Source: Larix kaempferi
Lineage: Eukaryota > Streptophyta > Pinopsida > Pinales > Pinaceae
DNA length: 64,000 nt
Direction of reading: 5' to 3'
Assembly: GCA_027924585.1 (NCBI GenBank)
Contig: BSBM01000964.1
Span: 1,743,501-1,807,500, forward strand
Below, in pieces: positions 46,063 to 58,210 of the stretch. Under the pieces are notes generated by a model. It made no database searches and was not told the origin of the DNA. It was given only the letters and a program-made list of their open reading frames with translations. Position numbers and translations under genes: made by a program. Within the stretch, counting starts at the first letter, position 1; every line of letters starts with the position of its first letter.

Positions 46063-47219
46063 GAAATTGTACGAAGGGGACAACTTCAGTAAATGTAACG
46101 CAATACCACTCGTCTGGCTACTGAATTCCCATCACGCGTTGGTGATCAATCTCCATGGATTGAGAATCGCGATACAGAATGGTAGCTACCTATTCAAGTG
46201 GCAAACCCAATGAATTGGCCCCACCAAAGCTAATGAGTGGCAAGATAATGGATCGCGTGACAGCAAGGAAGAGTTGCTAATGTAATTTGGACAGGGTGCC
46301 ATAATACGTGTTTTTATAATTAAAAGACCAACCTGTGAACCAATAAATTCAGGCAACTTCTTCTTAAGGAATGACTTGCCGACACTGAAGCCCCATCGTG
46401 ACATCCCTTTCACACGGCTATGAGTTCAACGGTGCAAACGACTCCATAATACAGGATAAACTAAACCACGATCCTCAGTGAATTTCACTTCATCACGCAT
46501 ATGGGTGGATTGACGCTTAAAACCAACCCTATGTTACATGTGAAGGTTATGCTGGCTCCACATCAGATGGTTGTCTCCAATGGTTACATTGTATGGGACA
46601 AGAACATGTCAAAGGTGTGTTGACCCATTCAATTTATACAAGAGAGAACAGATTTCAAACCCAGGAGGTGATCAGATCAATCATGAGAATCATCATATTT
46701 TCTCTTACCTCTGCTATTCTTCTATCGTAAACACCACCAAGTTGTTTGTCTTCATTGCTTTAGGAATGCGATTGTGTGCTCTACTCAAATCTTTCCCAGA
46801 CTTGAAAAAATGCCTCTATGCTGTAGGGATGCACAGGCACGCCCATAACTGAAGATTTAGGGCTATTTAATGTTGTTTCTTTGCATCGACCTACCCAAAT
46901 TTGATCATCAACCTTATTCAGGAGGTCTATTCTTCATTACAACAGGATGCCCTTTGTATGTTGCTAGTTGCTACAGGTATCTTCTTTAGGGTTGTACAAC
47001 AGGCTCAGAATGCTCCTAAGGCCAGAAGAAACTTCAAAATTTACCCCATACACAAAAGGAGGTAACAATTGGTACTATTAGCTATACTAATTAGACAACA
47101 AATACATAATTTATAAGCAAAAGTATGAAGTACAACATCCAGTAACAAGTCATTATTATACATCACCTATCATGGTATAGCAGGAGAAAATGACACACGC
47201 ACACACAGATATATGATCA
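46063..47219. other. Unrecognised interior block
   Basis: Lies between the polypurine tract and the orphan ORF. Neither strand gives a known domain. A plus-strand stretch near 46640-46850 is open in more than one frame and looks less AT-rich than its surroundings. It could be captured sequence, but I cannot name a source. Confidence 0.3.
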
Positions 47220-48391
47220 TCACATCACTGGAATCATATAGAAGGCCCACAAACAACAGAAATGGGCCATAGTAATTTGGGATATATCACTTGCATTAGG
47301 AAAAATAAGTTGAAAAGTATGCCAAAAGAATTTGGCATAACAATCATCATAAGAAAAATGTACCTCACTATCATCATGTCCGTGGCAAGCAAATAGATCC
47401 TCAACAATATCATCATATGAGGGTTTATCTTCAAGATTTACCCTCAACACCATAATCAAATATCAAGCCAAATTCAGAAATTTGAGAAGGGGAAGATAGT
47501 ACCAAATCCTCATCGACATGAGAGCAATTGGGTGTACCAATGTCCTTATCAACATGGACGTCATCATAGGCTCCAAAGGCTCATCAACAAGGCTTCCAAC
47601 AAAAGTTTCCATAATACCTTCAAAATTTTCTTCAGTGGGCAATGGCTACTCAACAAGGACTTCTTACATCAAAAACTCCTCTTCATGGGCTTCTTTGAAA
47701 AAATCCTCAACCAAGGGCTCCTTAATGAGGACTTCATTTCTTGATTTGCTTCTTCCTAGGCTTCATGGATTTCTTCACTCGCCTCTTCAACAAGCTCGTC
47801 GTTATGGGCTTCCTTTTGCATGCACTCAACATAGTAGAGATAGTCAAGTCCTCTCGAACAAGATAGCTTATCCAACGCTTCGATTGTTTTAAGCAATTCG
47901 ACACAGGATTCCTCTCTCATATTCAACTCATTCAAGGAGTCAAATGAGGGGTTGTTTCTCCATGCCTCTAGGTAATCCCTCTTTGATCCTTTCATCTTCT
48001 ACAAAATGGCTTTCCATGAATCACTAGGTTCTTCATCTTCATAAACCCAATCTTTGAAGAATTTTTTGATAAAATATGGAAATGAGTAAATCTCCTTGTA
48101 TTTGAAATTACAATGCCAATCCCAAACCCACTTGCCATGCAATGAGAATGCAAACATTATCATCAACCAAGCTTCATTAATCCAAACAATGAAATCCAAG
48201 AAATTTGAAAGATGAGTAAGAGCCTTTCTACAAGGCCCTAAATATCTTGGAATCTTGTGTGCCCAAACCTTTAGATAAAGCTCATATTCACAAGAGATAC
48301 ATGAGAGATCCAAGAGATCATAATTTTTATCCAAACAATCCGTATATCTTCTTAAAAAATCAACAACCAAATCTGAAATATGTTTGCTCAT
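47220..48391 (-). pseudogene. Orphan ORF of the old non-autonomous element
   Basis: From 48391 leftwards the frame begins MSKHISDLVVDFLRRY shortly after the PBS and runs about 210 codons with one TAG/TAA-type stop near 47999. Features are a Trp/Phe/Tyr-rich middle (WINEAWLMIMFAFSLHGKW) and an acidic, Glu-rich end (DELVEEASEEIHEA). After a frameshift another frame (47459-47220) contains DKPSYDDIVEDLFACHGHDD. No known domain is recognised. It occupies the gag position. Like the orphan ORF at 5012-6252, it is acidic and Trp-rich, but I see no clear alignment between them. Confidence 0.45.
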
Positions 48392-48600
48392 ACCTCATAC
48401 CAAGAACCAAGGAGTGGAGTCGCCAAGATGAGCTTCAAAGCCTTCAATTTGATGAGTGTGCTCACCTCTACATGGCAAAAAAATCTTCAAAATGTAAGTA
48501 ACAATGTCTTTATTCCTTCATGGATTCGCCACGTGAGAAGAAAAATCTCTCACGGAATGGTGAAGCTTAATCTTCGAATTTTCGGGAACGTGGACTTTCT

Positions 48601-48617
48601 CCTCTACAACGGCGCCA
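48601..48617 (-). other. Primer-binding site, tRNA-Asp type
   Basis: Minus strand reads TGGCGCCGTTG followed by a less matched tail. The first 11 bases are a perfect complement of the plant tRNA-Asp 3' end. It lies four bases from the LTR start at 48622. Confidence 0.85.
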
Positions 48618-48621
48618 AAGA

Positions 48622-49900
48622 TGTTACCTCCCAAACTAGCATGTGTGATTAAAGTCCCAAAGATGCACACTAGCATAGAGGAACCAAGAGGAAAGGACAA
48701 TGTCACCACACAAATCTCCTTCTCGCTTTAAATTGGCTCTTCTCCAACTCAAGGGGGAGTGTCCCCTACGGTTAGGGTTTTACTAGGGAAAAGGCAATCA
48801 GGAGCAAGGTGATTCTAAAACGTTACCCTAGAAAAGGTTTGTAGCATAGAAATATACAATGGGGCGATCCACTTCAAAGGACCAGTGCCAATTCAACCGA
48901 GGGAAAATGAAGTCAATAACTCACTAATGTAGAGGCCTTGCTTCAAAGATCACCTAGAAAGAGTAAGTGCTCTAGGCCTCCAGCCCTTTATAGCTGTATT
49001 GGGGGTTCAATTTGCGATCAAAAGGGAAGGAGAAATCCCTTTGTTACTTCCTTCCTTGAGAGGAACCCTACTCTAGAAAGGGTTAGATTTGCAAAACCTT
49101 GATTAGGATTAGTACAAAGAAAAACCTCCCTCTATGTAAGAACTTCAATTGATTCCAACATAAAACCTTATCCAAGATCCAATCCAATGTGATAATCGTG
49201 CCCTTCCAATGGCTGAAGAGAAATAACATGGACAATGCTAGCAAAATATGATCTCCAATAGCTAAGCACAATAGCAAGATAAATGTCACATATTCACGAG
49301 AGAGAAACTCTTAGACAAATTTGCTCCAAAGAAAGATATTTCAATTAAGCTCCAAAAGAGAGAAAGATCCAAAAAATACAACCATAAAATGAAATGAGGA
49401 AGTAGCTCTCAATTTATAGATGAGGCTAAAACTTCCTTTTCAAAAATATTCATTATTTCCTAAGATCTAGCCTAGGGTGAGGTAAAATAGAACAAAATCC
49501 CCACTTCAAGCAATTAACTCCTGAGCAATACAATAAAAATTGTGGTTAAAGCCACTTGTACATTACAAAAATACATGGGGCCCCTTAATGAGGGGGAATG
49601 CCTCCAACAAGCAATGTAACAAGTGGTTGGTGATGATGCCACATGGCCTCCAAAGGCCCCTTTAAAGAATATGCTCCGAGAAATGTCCACAAGACCACCC
49701 TAAAGCTCCTCTCCAAATGGGGTCTTCAACCCACCAAGTGCTCCAAGCAACCAAATGATGTATGCATTAGCCTCCAAAGGCTTGCTCAAAGATTACTTGT
49801 TCATCAAGCAAAGTCTTCAAGGGAGTTTGAAACCCTTAATGTTTCCCACTTGGCAACCAACTCAAACACATATGTCCACATGTGCACCAATCAAGTCACC
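48622..49900 (-). repeat. Right (5') LTR, about 1.28 kb
   Basis: Starts TGTTACCTCCCAAACTAGC. A minus-strand TATA-like motif (TCTATAAATTGAG) lies near 49420. The end is placed near 49900 by alignment with the left LTR. Confidence 0.6.
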
Positions 49901-50952
49901 AAGGAGGGGGCGCTCTACCTGATTGTCCTGATGGAAGACAAATGACTCAAAAGAAACCTTCCCCAATCCCTAAGGAAGAGAGAGTTCCACATACTTTGGC
50001 CATAAGCCACTTTACAAGGGCTTATTCTAAGGGTCTTCCTCAAATATGCCCACATAACAACCAAGATACTCTTCTAAAGAGGTCGTTTCATATAAACAAG
50101 GGCCTTGTATCCAATGGATGCCTTGACAAAACGATGGTCCAAGGCCTCATAAAACTCAAGGGCAGCGAACTATTCATCATGACGTGGGCTCCTTGTAGGG
50201 TGGGCATTCCATGTATAATCCAAAGGTGCCATTATAACTCCATAAGGCACAGCAAAAAACTTATCCACAAAGTAAGCATTTCAAAGAGACCAACATAAAA
50301 CTGTAGGTGTGAAATTTATCCTCCAAGCTAGACGTTATCTTCATAACTATTTAGAAAAATCCCTAAAGAATGGAACAATTCTCGAAGTATGCTATAACAA
50401 CCACATGGAAAGGTGATTTTTCAAAGCTTGAATGTTGTCCCCAAGTCCTCTGAACAATGCGCTGAAATTTTCTTAGCTATAGGAAGTCTAATCGAACCAT
50501 TCAAATGGTGAAAATACCCAAGCAGCTGGTGTGGCCCAGCTAAAATACAGTCTACCAAGTTAATGAGGTGTCCATTTGAGGCTAAAAGAGGTGTGTTGGT
50601 GTTGAGGGCTGCTCGAAGATGGCCACAAGACTATTATGCTGCTGGTATGGCCCATTATCCCTCAATATTAGAGGGTTGCACACAATCCTCTATTCTAGCA
50701 ATGGTATCATTATCACCAAAAGGGATGGCTCCCTAATACACACAAACAAGCTCCTCCAAACTAAACATTGCATGTTGCAGTTTAGTTTGACAGTATGCTA
50801 CAGCAAGATCAAGTGACTTTTATACAATATAATGCATTCCTTAGACCCCATAGAAGAAAGCTTGAGATTCATCCCATTTGACTTTGAAAAAAGAAAATTT
50901 TCCCTAGTTTGACGTTTAATGAATGGTATATTAAGTGTTTTAAAAAGAACAA
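49901..50952. other. No gene recognised
   Basis: Short frames without motifs. Gene-free sequence between the old LTR element and the copia gag fragment. Confidence 0.4.
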
Positions 50953-51260
50953 TTAATTAACCCAATAGTTGCTGAGACATAAAATCTCACTTCTTGTTTT
51001 CTCTCCTAAATCTAGTGTACTAGGTTCAACTGGTGGTTGATTTGGATTTCCATCCTTCTTTTCCTTCTTCAAATGCCAACAATCCTTCCTCGAGTGCCCT
51101 AGTTTCTCACATTTCCAACACTTCCCTTTCAATTATGATTAAGGTCTTTAGTTGTTGGTTTTTAAAGAGTTTCTTCTTGCTGATGTACCTGTACAAATTG
51201 CTTAGAATTTCTTCTAGTATGCCCAAAACTTCTTCCAGACCCATGTAAATAGGGGGTTGA
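50953..51260 (-). pseudogene. Copia-type gag C-terminus with zinc knuckle
   Basis: On the minus strand the frame reads KGKCWKCEKLGHSRKDCW at about 51126-51073, a perfect C-x2-C-x4-H-x4-C zinc knuckle (51120-51079), followed by HLKKEKKDGN and a short tail to a stop at 50953. Two stops precede the knuckle (near 51135 and 51165) in the same frame. The sequence around the knuckle is typical of Ty1/copia gag, which binds RNA in virus-like particles. Only this fragment is visible; no integrase follows. Confidence 0.75.
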
Positions 51261-51649
51261 CACCCAAAACGTTGATTAGAGGGCACAATAGGGCCAAAAC
51301 ATGCCCATAAATGCTTAGATGCTACTATACTGCTATAGGTTTCTGAGACTAAGGTTGGGGGTGATTGTTCCATTGTCACAAAGTGGCCAGACCTGCTCTT
51401 ATGCACCTCCAAGACCAAGATCAACTCCTTACCATCTAAATGCATAGTACACCCACGCAAAATGCGGGGTAACAGATCCATTAAAGCAACAATCCATTCT
51501 AGGGTGTTTCCTCTAATTCTAGGCGGGTTCCTTGACATTAGGGAACCAAGAAGAAGTGGACAGTTCTCATGGGTCAATTTTGATCTTGTTTGTGGTCGTA
51601 AACAATAGTTATGGGCAAGTAAATAGCCCCATCCTTTAATGTCTAGGCG

Positions 51650-52415
51650 GATGTATATCTAGGAAATCCCTAAAGATGAGTATCTGGGGACATTCACTTT
51701 ATTGAAGCAGCCTTTTTCATGGAAGATCAGGCATCTAGCTCAGATCTAAGCAAACCTAAACATTATGGGGCCTTAGGTCCTAATATTTCTATGGAGCAGA
51801 TGAGCTATATTTGAATTTTCGGAAGAGATTAATTTAATGAGCAGCATATTGGAAGGGCTTCTTCAAGTCAGCTTTATTAACGCTCTGGGTATTTTTCATG
51901 GCATAGTTGGAAGCATTCTATTTTAGATCCTTTTGTATGGAAGTGGCATGATCCAAATCTTCAGATTTAAGGCAATGCTCTTTGGCATTAGTTCAGAGGG
52001 GACACTTCTAGCATTGCTTTGAACATCAAAAGCATTTGATCATTTGGTTAACACCCAAAGTGCCTTATGCACAGCTTCAACTTCTGCACAGCTTCAAAAA
52101 CATCCGCAACTTATGTGCAACTTCAACTTCTGTACAGCTTCAAAAACATCTGCAACTTCTGCGCAGCTTTAACTTCTGAAAGAAAACATCTGCAACTTCT
52201 GCGTACCTTCCACTTCTGAAAGAAATCATCTCTTCCTCTTCACAAGGTGCACCTTCTTCCTTTGACTACCTTAGAAACCCTAAGAAAACCCTTTAATAGA
52301 ATGTCGTCACGGATATCTTCAAAGACTATACTCCAATTTGAGCTAGGTATCTAGAGTAAAAATGTCTTTAATATAGGGTATTTAAACTGGGCAACCAAAA
52401 ACAATATTTCCAACA
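51650..52415 (-). repeat. Probable copia LTR, right edge at 52415
   Basis: The plus-strand sequence ends AATATTTCCAACA at 52415; on the minus strand this is TGTTGGAAATATT, preceded by purine tracts (AAAGATAGGGGGAGA). This is the arrangement expected at the 3' LTR of the copia pol at 52870-54430. The left edge is not determined. A second purine tract with a similar sequence lies at about 52500-52525. Confidence 0.4.
52072..52230. repeat. Short tandem repeats, 46/46/40 bp plus partial
   Basis: Units at 52072-52117, 52118-52163, 52164-52203 and a partial at 52204-52230 share CAGCTTCAACTTCTG and ACATCTGCAACTTCTGCG. They lie within the probable copia LTR. Confidence 0.85.
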
Positions 52416-52869
52416 ATCTTCATCTTGTAATCTCTATCTATAGTCTCCCCCTATCTTTGACATTAATGACAAAAATATATCCTTTGACACAAATGACAAC
52501 AATATTTCTAACTAATCTCCCCCTTTGTCATTGATGGCAACCTTTAGACAATTCTGCAACAAACTTGTAGATACTCCCCTTATATGCAATTATGTCTCTT
52601 AGCAATTCTGTTTCTGTGTTATTCTGACTCTGCACAATTAATTTTATTTCTGCACAATCCTATCTCTACGCAGTTTCATTATCCACAACTTCTCCCCCTA
52701 TGCAAATTATCCCCCTTTGACATCAATGGAAAAGGGTTGTTGCACCTGGGCTTATGCTTATCCACGTGTATGCACCTTGTTTCTTGTTTATGCACCTCGT
52801 TTCTTGTTTACAATTCTCCTTCTACTTGCATCACTACATTATTGGCAAAGGATTTTATCCCCTGAGCTT

Positions 52870-54430
52870 GTGTATCTATTGAGGGATAGAAATTACCCCC
52901 AATTTTTGTTGGAGATACTCGAATGCATCTCTGGGAAGGGGTTTGGTAAAGATATATGCAATATGTTCTTTAGTAGCAATGTATTACAACTTGACAATCT
53001 ATTCTGAAACTTGTTCTCTTAGAAAATGATACTTGATTGGAATGCACTTTGTTTTTGAGTGCATAACAGGATTCTTGGATATGTTTATGGCACTCGTGTT
53101 GTCGCACATTAAGGAGATTGGATGTGCGTATTCTACCTTAATGTCTTGTAATGTTTGCTTCATCCAGAGAACTTGAGTGCAATAAGATGTTGTTGCAATG
53201 TATTCAACTTTTTTTGTAGACAGAGCAATTGAAGATTGTTTTTTGTTCAACCATGATACTAAACAGTTGCCCAAAAAGAATGCTCCTCCAGTTGTACTTT
53301 TGCTATTGCCGATGCTTCTTGCACAATCTGCATAAATATAGGCAGTTAAAGTAAAATCCTTACTTTTTGGATACCATAGTCCGAAGTCCAGTGTATCTTT
53401 TAGATATCTGAAGATCCTTTTTATTGCTTGAACATGTGTTTCTTTTGGCACAAATTGAAATCTTGCAACCAATCCTACTGCCTGTGTAACATCTGGCATT
53501 GATGTTGTTACATATAGTAATCTGCCAATCATTGACCTATACTGATTTTGATTTGCTTCCAATGATTCATCATGTTTGCTCAACTTGCAGCCTGTAACCA
53601 TGGGAGTGTTGACAGGTTTGCAATTTTCGATTCCAAACTTTTTCAACATTTCTTTAATAGATTTGGTTTGAGAAATAAATACTCCTTCTTTAGATTGGGA
53701 AATCTGCAATCCAAGAAAGAATGACAACTCTCCCAACATAGACATCTCAAACTCTTTTTTGCATTTCTTCTGCAAACCTTTGACTTAAATTGTCAATATC
53801 ACGTCCAAAAATTATGTCATCTACATAAACCACAATAATAATCATATTTTCATTTTCAAACTTTATGTAGAGACTAATGTCTACAACTCCTCTTTTGAAA
53901 CCTTGTTGTTGTAGGTATTTGTCAAGCCTTGAATACCATGCTCTAGGAGCTTCCTTTAGACCATACAATGCTTTCTTTAACCTACATACATAGTCTTTGT
54001 CTTCTGACAGTTGAAATCCCTAAGGCTGCTCAATGTACACTTCTTCTTCTAAGTTTCCATTTAGAAATGTTGACTTGACATCCATTTGGTAGACTTTGAA
54101 ATTATTGTAGCATGCAAATACTAAAAACATTATAATGGCTTCTAATCTAGCCACAAGAGCAAAGGTTTCCTCGAAGTCATTGCCTTCAACTTGAGCATAT
54201 CCCTTACTAACCAATCTTGCCTTGTTTCTGACAACTATTTCGTCTTCATTCAACTTATTTCTGAAGACCCACTTTTTTCCAATCACATTTTTGTCTTTAG
54301 GTCTTGGGACAAGTTCCCAAGTTTGGTTCTTCTTAATTTGATCCAATTATTCATTCATAACAGCAATCCAACTCTCGTGTAATAGGTAGACATGTTCACT
54401 TGAACTCATGGATGATATTTATTCAATATG
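52870..54430 (-). pseudogene. Ty1/copia pol remnant: RT and RNase H
   Basis: Reading leftwards: the RT N-terminus ([20 protein letters not shown], then [13 protein letters not shown]), then LYGLKEAPRAWYSRLDKY and the catalytic YVDDIIFG at about 53827-53804, then LSFFLGLQISQ, and the RNase H region (CARSIGNSKSTTGGAFFLGN, CDNTSAINISKNPVMHSKTK). The last residues (YIATKEHIAYIFTKPLP) continue to about 52870 past a stop at 52999. Stops near 54020 and 54340 and a frameshift near 53770 inactivate it. Gag, protease and integrase are missing on the upstream side, so this is a 5'-deleted copy. Confidence 0.92.
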
Positions 54431-55195
54431 CTTGGAGAAAAAATCACCTATGGCGTCCATTTTTTGTGTGTACTTGATTAGCATGATTACACTTGATAAA
54501 GACCTTAACATCAGCAATTATGTTCCACAATTTTATCTAGTGTTGGAGATGAGCATCATTCATAGATATACTCAACAATCATCATCTTTGTAAGCGTCCA
54601 ATGTGGACCTCCCAAGGTAAGTGACCAATGTTGACCTTCCAAGCCAGGGTGAGAACGTGGGTTCCTGATAAGCATGGAGCTATGTTCGAAGTCGAACCCT
54701 AAGATTCAATAACTCAATTAGAAATTGTTGAAATGCTGTTCAAGGAATCTCTTCATTTCATGCAAAAAATTAAATGTCTCCCGACATTGGCTAGAGAAGA
54801 CGATATAAACATTGGTTGCCACTAACTCAATTTAAAATTCTAAGCATTTCCATCAAATTGAAGTTGTTTTGAATAGTTTTTTGTTAGTGGTTAGAAGATT
54901 TCGGATGAATGTTGATAAACTTGCAACACCATGCAGATGGATAAATTTGCAACACCGTGATGATGGCATCTCATTCTACCAGTGGTCAAATTTTAATTTT
55001 CAGTAATTGTAGAATTTCAGTTTACCACATGAGCATGGTAGGAATTGGCATCCAATGGAGATCAAAGAAAGAGGTTTATTTGCAGAGCTTTTCTTGTCAT
55101 GAGATTATTTCTTTCTCACATTATGAATCTAGGAATGAATTTGGAAGGTATTTTAACATAAAGCGGTAAGTTGGATCGTGATCATCACTATCATT
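54431..55195. other. No gene recognised
   Basis: Short AT-rich sequence between the copia remnant and a direct duplication. Confidence 0.4.
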
Positions 55196-55862
55196 GTTGC
55201 TCCATAAATTCTCTATAGTAAAGGATTAACTACTTCATGTCTAAAATTACCTTGTTAGACAGTACATAATAAATATATTTATATTTGGAATTTCCAGAGA
55301 TAAACCATTTAGTTGCTCTACTTTTTTGCATATACATTTAAATTATATTGTTTATTGAAAACTAAGGGGTTTAGACTCTAGCCAAACCAACCTATCATTG
55401 TTTCATTGTTGAGGTTGATAGAGTATTTAGTTGTCCACTAGGTACCATCCTTATTATGTTCTAGTCCACCAATGTTTCATACGTTTTCAAAGGAATGAGG
55501 ACAATCACTGTGGGTGCAAGTCCTAGTCAAATTTTGTCGGAATAGATATCCTTCACTTACACCAAATAAAGTATGCTTTGTAAATCCATAGCACCATAGC
55601 CAAGGATCAACTACTTCCAAATGCCAAAATTACTTTTCTAGACAATTGGTACATAATAAATATCTTGTATCTTTTGCGTTTTTCATAGATGACCAATTTT
55701 TCTTCTCTACTTTTATGCACACATTGAATTCGCATTATGTCTAGCAAAAGATATTGTACTAGCCAAGAAAACCAAGCAATGGTTCATTGTTGAGGTTAAC
55801 GGAGTGATAAGATGTTTGCCACGTTCTATTGTGGCTATTCTCTACCCCATCTATGTGGCACA
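55196..55862 (+). repeat. Diverged direct duplication, period about 400 bp
   Basis: About 55196-55560 and 55590-55862 share collinear blocks (ACTACTTC, GTACATAATAAATAT, TTCATTGTTGAGGTT and others) with many differences. Old local duplication, no coding content. Confidence 0.65.
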
Positions 55863-56914
55863 GCTTCAACAACAAAAGGTCAATGAAGGCAGGTACAAGT
55901 CTTGGGAGATTTTAGCAGAATATATATGCCCCTTAGACCTAACACCTAAGTTGTGGAAGTATGATCTTTGCAACTGAGACCCTCAGGGAATTCTTGAAGG
56001 TTGAAGCACTTCCAAAATAAGGGACTGAGGGAGGAGTAGGGGTTGCAGAGTGTTGATATGCAAAGAGTCGCCAAGTTTGGCACCTATCTACAAACATAGG
56101 TTTTTCACATTGTGATTCAAGCACTCTATCATATTAAAAGAAATACATTTCCAGAGAATGATCAGATATTGCATCAAAAGCAGCCTATGTTTTTAGCCAA
56201 TTGTCTACAAAATAATTTAAAGTATGGTCTAGAAAAAAAATTACGAGTAGGTTCAAAAGGATAATTTCAAGATCCCCCTTCGATAGTTTCCTCCTCAACA
56301 TGGAAGTCTTTGGACATAGATTATAGCCATGGTTTTCACCACCCGCAACCCCAACAAGGTGGACATCAAGTCCAGTGCCTACGATTTCTATATAATGTAA
56401 AAGGAAATATCGCTTTGGATGGCCATGGTTCCTCCCTCTTCTACCAGTCCTCACACAGTAACACCATAGTGCAAGTGAAGTTGGTGGAAAATAGGGGCAA
56501 TATACTAAGGGTCGTTGCATTGGATTTCAGTGGAGTGTTTTTAATTCAAATACATTTTTTATAAGTATCACTTGAGTGCCATTTCAAACTAGATAACTAA
56601 TAACTTGACAAAAAACAACCACTTTGAATTTCTCATTGATGTCAAATCCCTATGGGGTTCACCTAAGGTGTTCATAGACACCAATGAATCCCTTCCTTTT
56701 GTTCAGCGGGGAGTATGTAATTTCAACATTCCTCCCTCACTTGCTGAAACTATATACTCTTTAACTCCTTGTTGGTCATGAAATCTACTAGAGTAAATTC
56801 AAGGCATTTACAATTACTGTAACTTGTTGCTTATTCTCCATATGTGTTGTTTAGCATTAGTTTTTATGATTTGGTGCTCTATTATTAATGCATTTTTTTC
56901 CGATTTGGTGCTCT
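55863..56914. other. No gene recognised
   Basis: Short motif-less frames on both strands near 56185-56564. A 16-bp word GATTTGGTGCTCTATT occurs twice just before the next repeat (56869 and 56902). Confidence 0.35.
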
Positions 56915-57008
56915 ATTGTACATTAATGCAATTCTATCAATAGAGGTATTTCTTCCCATTTATTGTACATTAATGCAATTCTATCAATAGAGGTATTTCT
57001 TCCCATTT
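56915..57008 (+). repeat. Tandem duplication, 47 bp x 2
   Basis: ATTGTACATTAATGCAATTC... at 56915-56961 and 56962-57008, identical by eye. Confidence 0.92.
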
Positions 57009-57817
57009 TTTCTTACAGTGGAGATTGGTGTGCAGTGTACACTTACATGGAGTTCTCCATCATTGCAGCAAAAGATGAGAAATAGATATGAATGTGATGG
57101 ACCTTTCAATTATGAAGGAAGATTGGTTTATTCCATATTCCTTGTCATTTCCTTGGCACCAATTTAGATCCATCTTAAACCTGAATCCAAGCACTAAAAG
57201 GTATCAAATTTCTTTAGGTGTAAATTTTTTTATCAACATCTCCCCGATGAGTTGTAAGGTACCTAGCTACTCTTAATGCAATCATTTGAACTTTATATAG
57301 TTTTTTAAGATCGATGTATAATTCCCCTGAGGCAGCCACAAGCTAGGTGGCCAAAGCTCGGGCTGCCACCTGCACTCCCCATGCAAAACAATAAAGAGAG
57401 CAAGAGTGGGAGGAGGCTCCTCCTGATCATTTGCACAATGTGATGGCAAGGACGACCGTAGCAGAGACAGTTGAGCTTGCAAAAGGTGAACCCGTCAGAC
57501 CTGGAATGGATAATCATCGTGACACCTAGAGAAATTATGAAGGGAACGGGATTTGGATTATCACTCTAGCGAGGAAGGCTTATGCTCCAGATAGAGGCAG
57601 ATTTCTCTCAGCGGAAATCTGCAAACCCAAGCCTCAGGACCCGAGAACCCTCACCACCTTAAGCTCTGAGAACACTGTGGAGATCAGAAATGGCAAACGA
57701 GGTGACTGGATGGTAAGCAGGTGGCTGACATCATATGAATTTAGAAGAGGAAACGTTGATAAGAATGCAAAGAAGTTCGAAGCCAAGACCGCCCTTCCAT
57801 CAGCAAAAACATTTCTC
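57009..57817. other. No gene recognised, less AT-rich
   Basis: A GC-richer patch from about 57320 to 57700 holds minus-strand frames with Leu-rich segments and a plus-strand frame that runs into the minisatellite. No domain could be named. Confidence 0.35.
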
Positions 57818-58210
57818 TTGTGGGTGGTTGCAGTGCTCAGAGGAGAAACAAAGCTCTTGCGGGTGGTTGCAGAACTCCCTGTGGGTGGAGATAGAATTTT
57901 TGTAGGAGGAGATACAGTTTTTTAGGGGGGTGGCAGAATTCCTAGGAGTGACTGCAGAGTGTTCGGGGGTGGTTGCAGAGTTCTGGGGCCTGATTGCAGA
58001 GCTCCTGTGGGTGGCGATAGTATTTTCATGGGTGGTGGCAGAGCTCTTGGGCATGACTGTGGAGTGTTTGGAGGTGGTTAAAGTTCCGGGGGGTGACTAT
58101 AGTGCTCATGTGGGCGGCGACAGTATTCTCATGGGTGATAGCAAAGTTCGTGGAGGTGACTATAGAGTGATTTCAGGTGGTTGCAAAATTCCCATGTGTA
58201 GCAACCACAT
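57818..58210 (+). repeat. Imperfect 15/30-bp minisatellite
   Basis: Many degenerate copies of a roughly 15-bp unit such as GTGGTTGCAGAGCTC, often paired to about 30 bp. Because the unit is a multiple of three and lacks stops, long frames stay open on both strands; I give them no coding value. Confidence 0.75.

Larger units (their letters stand above)
44670..49900 (-). mobile_element. Old minus-strand non-autonomous LTR element
   Basis: Two LTRs of about 1.3-1.4 kb (44670-46049 and 48622 to about 49900) share collinear blocks such as CTAGCCTAGGGTG and GCCTCCAAAGGCCCC but have diverged strongly. Next to the right LTR a clear tRNA-Asp PBS is readable on the minus strand, and next to the left LTR a polypurine tract, so the element points left. 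The 2.5 kb interior carries an orphan ORF and no gag-pol motif. No target-site duplication survives (ACTGG on the left has no partner), which leaves the right end approximate. Confidence 0.7.

Noticed and set aside
46571-46852. 93-codon plus-strand frame with a hydrophobic segment
   Set aside because: No homologue recognised and opposite to the element's coding strand; kept only as a low-interest block.
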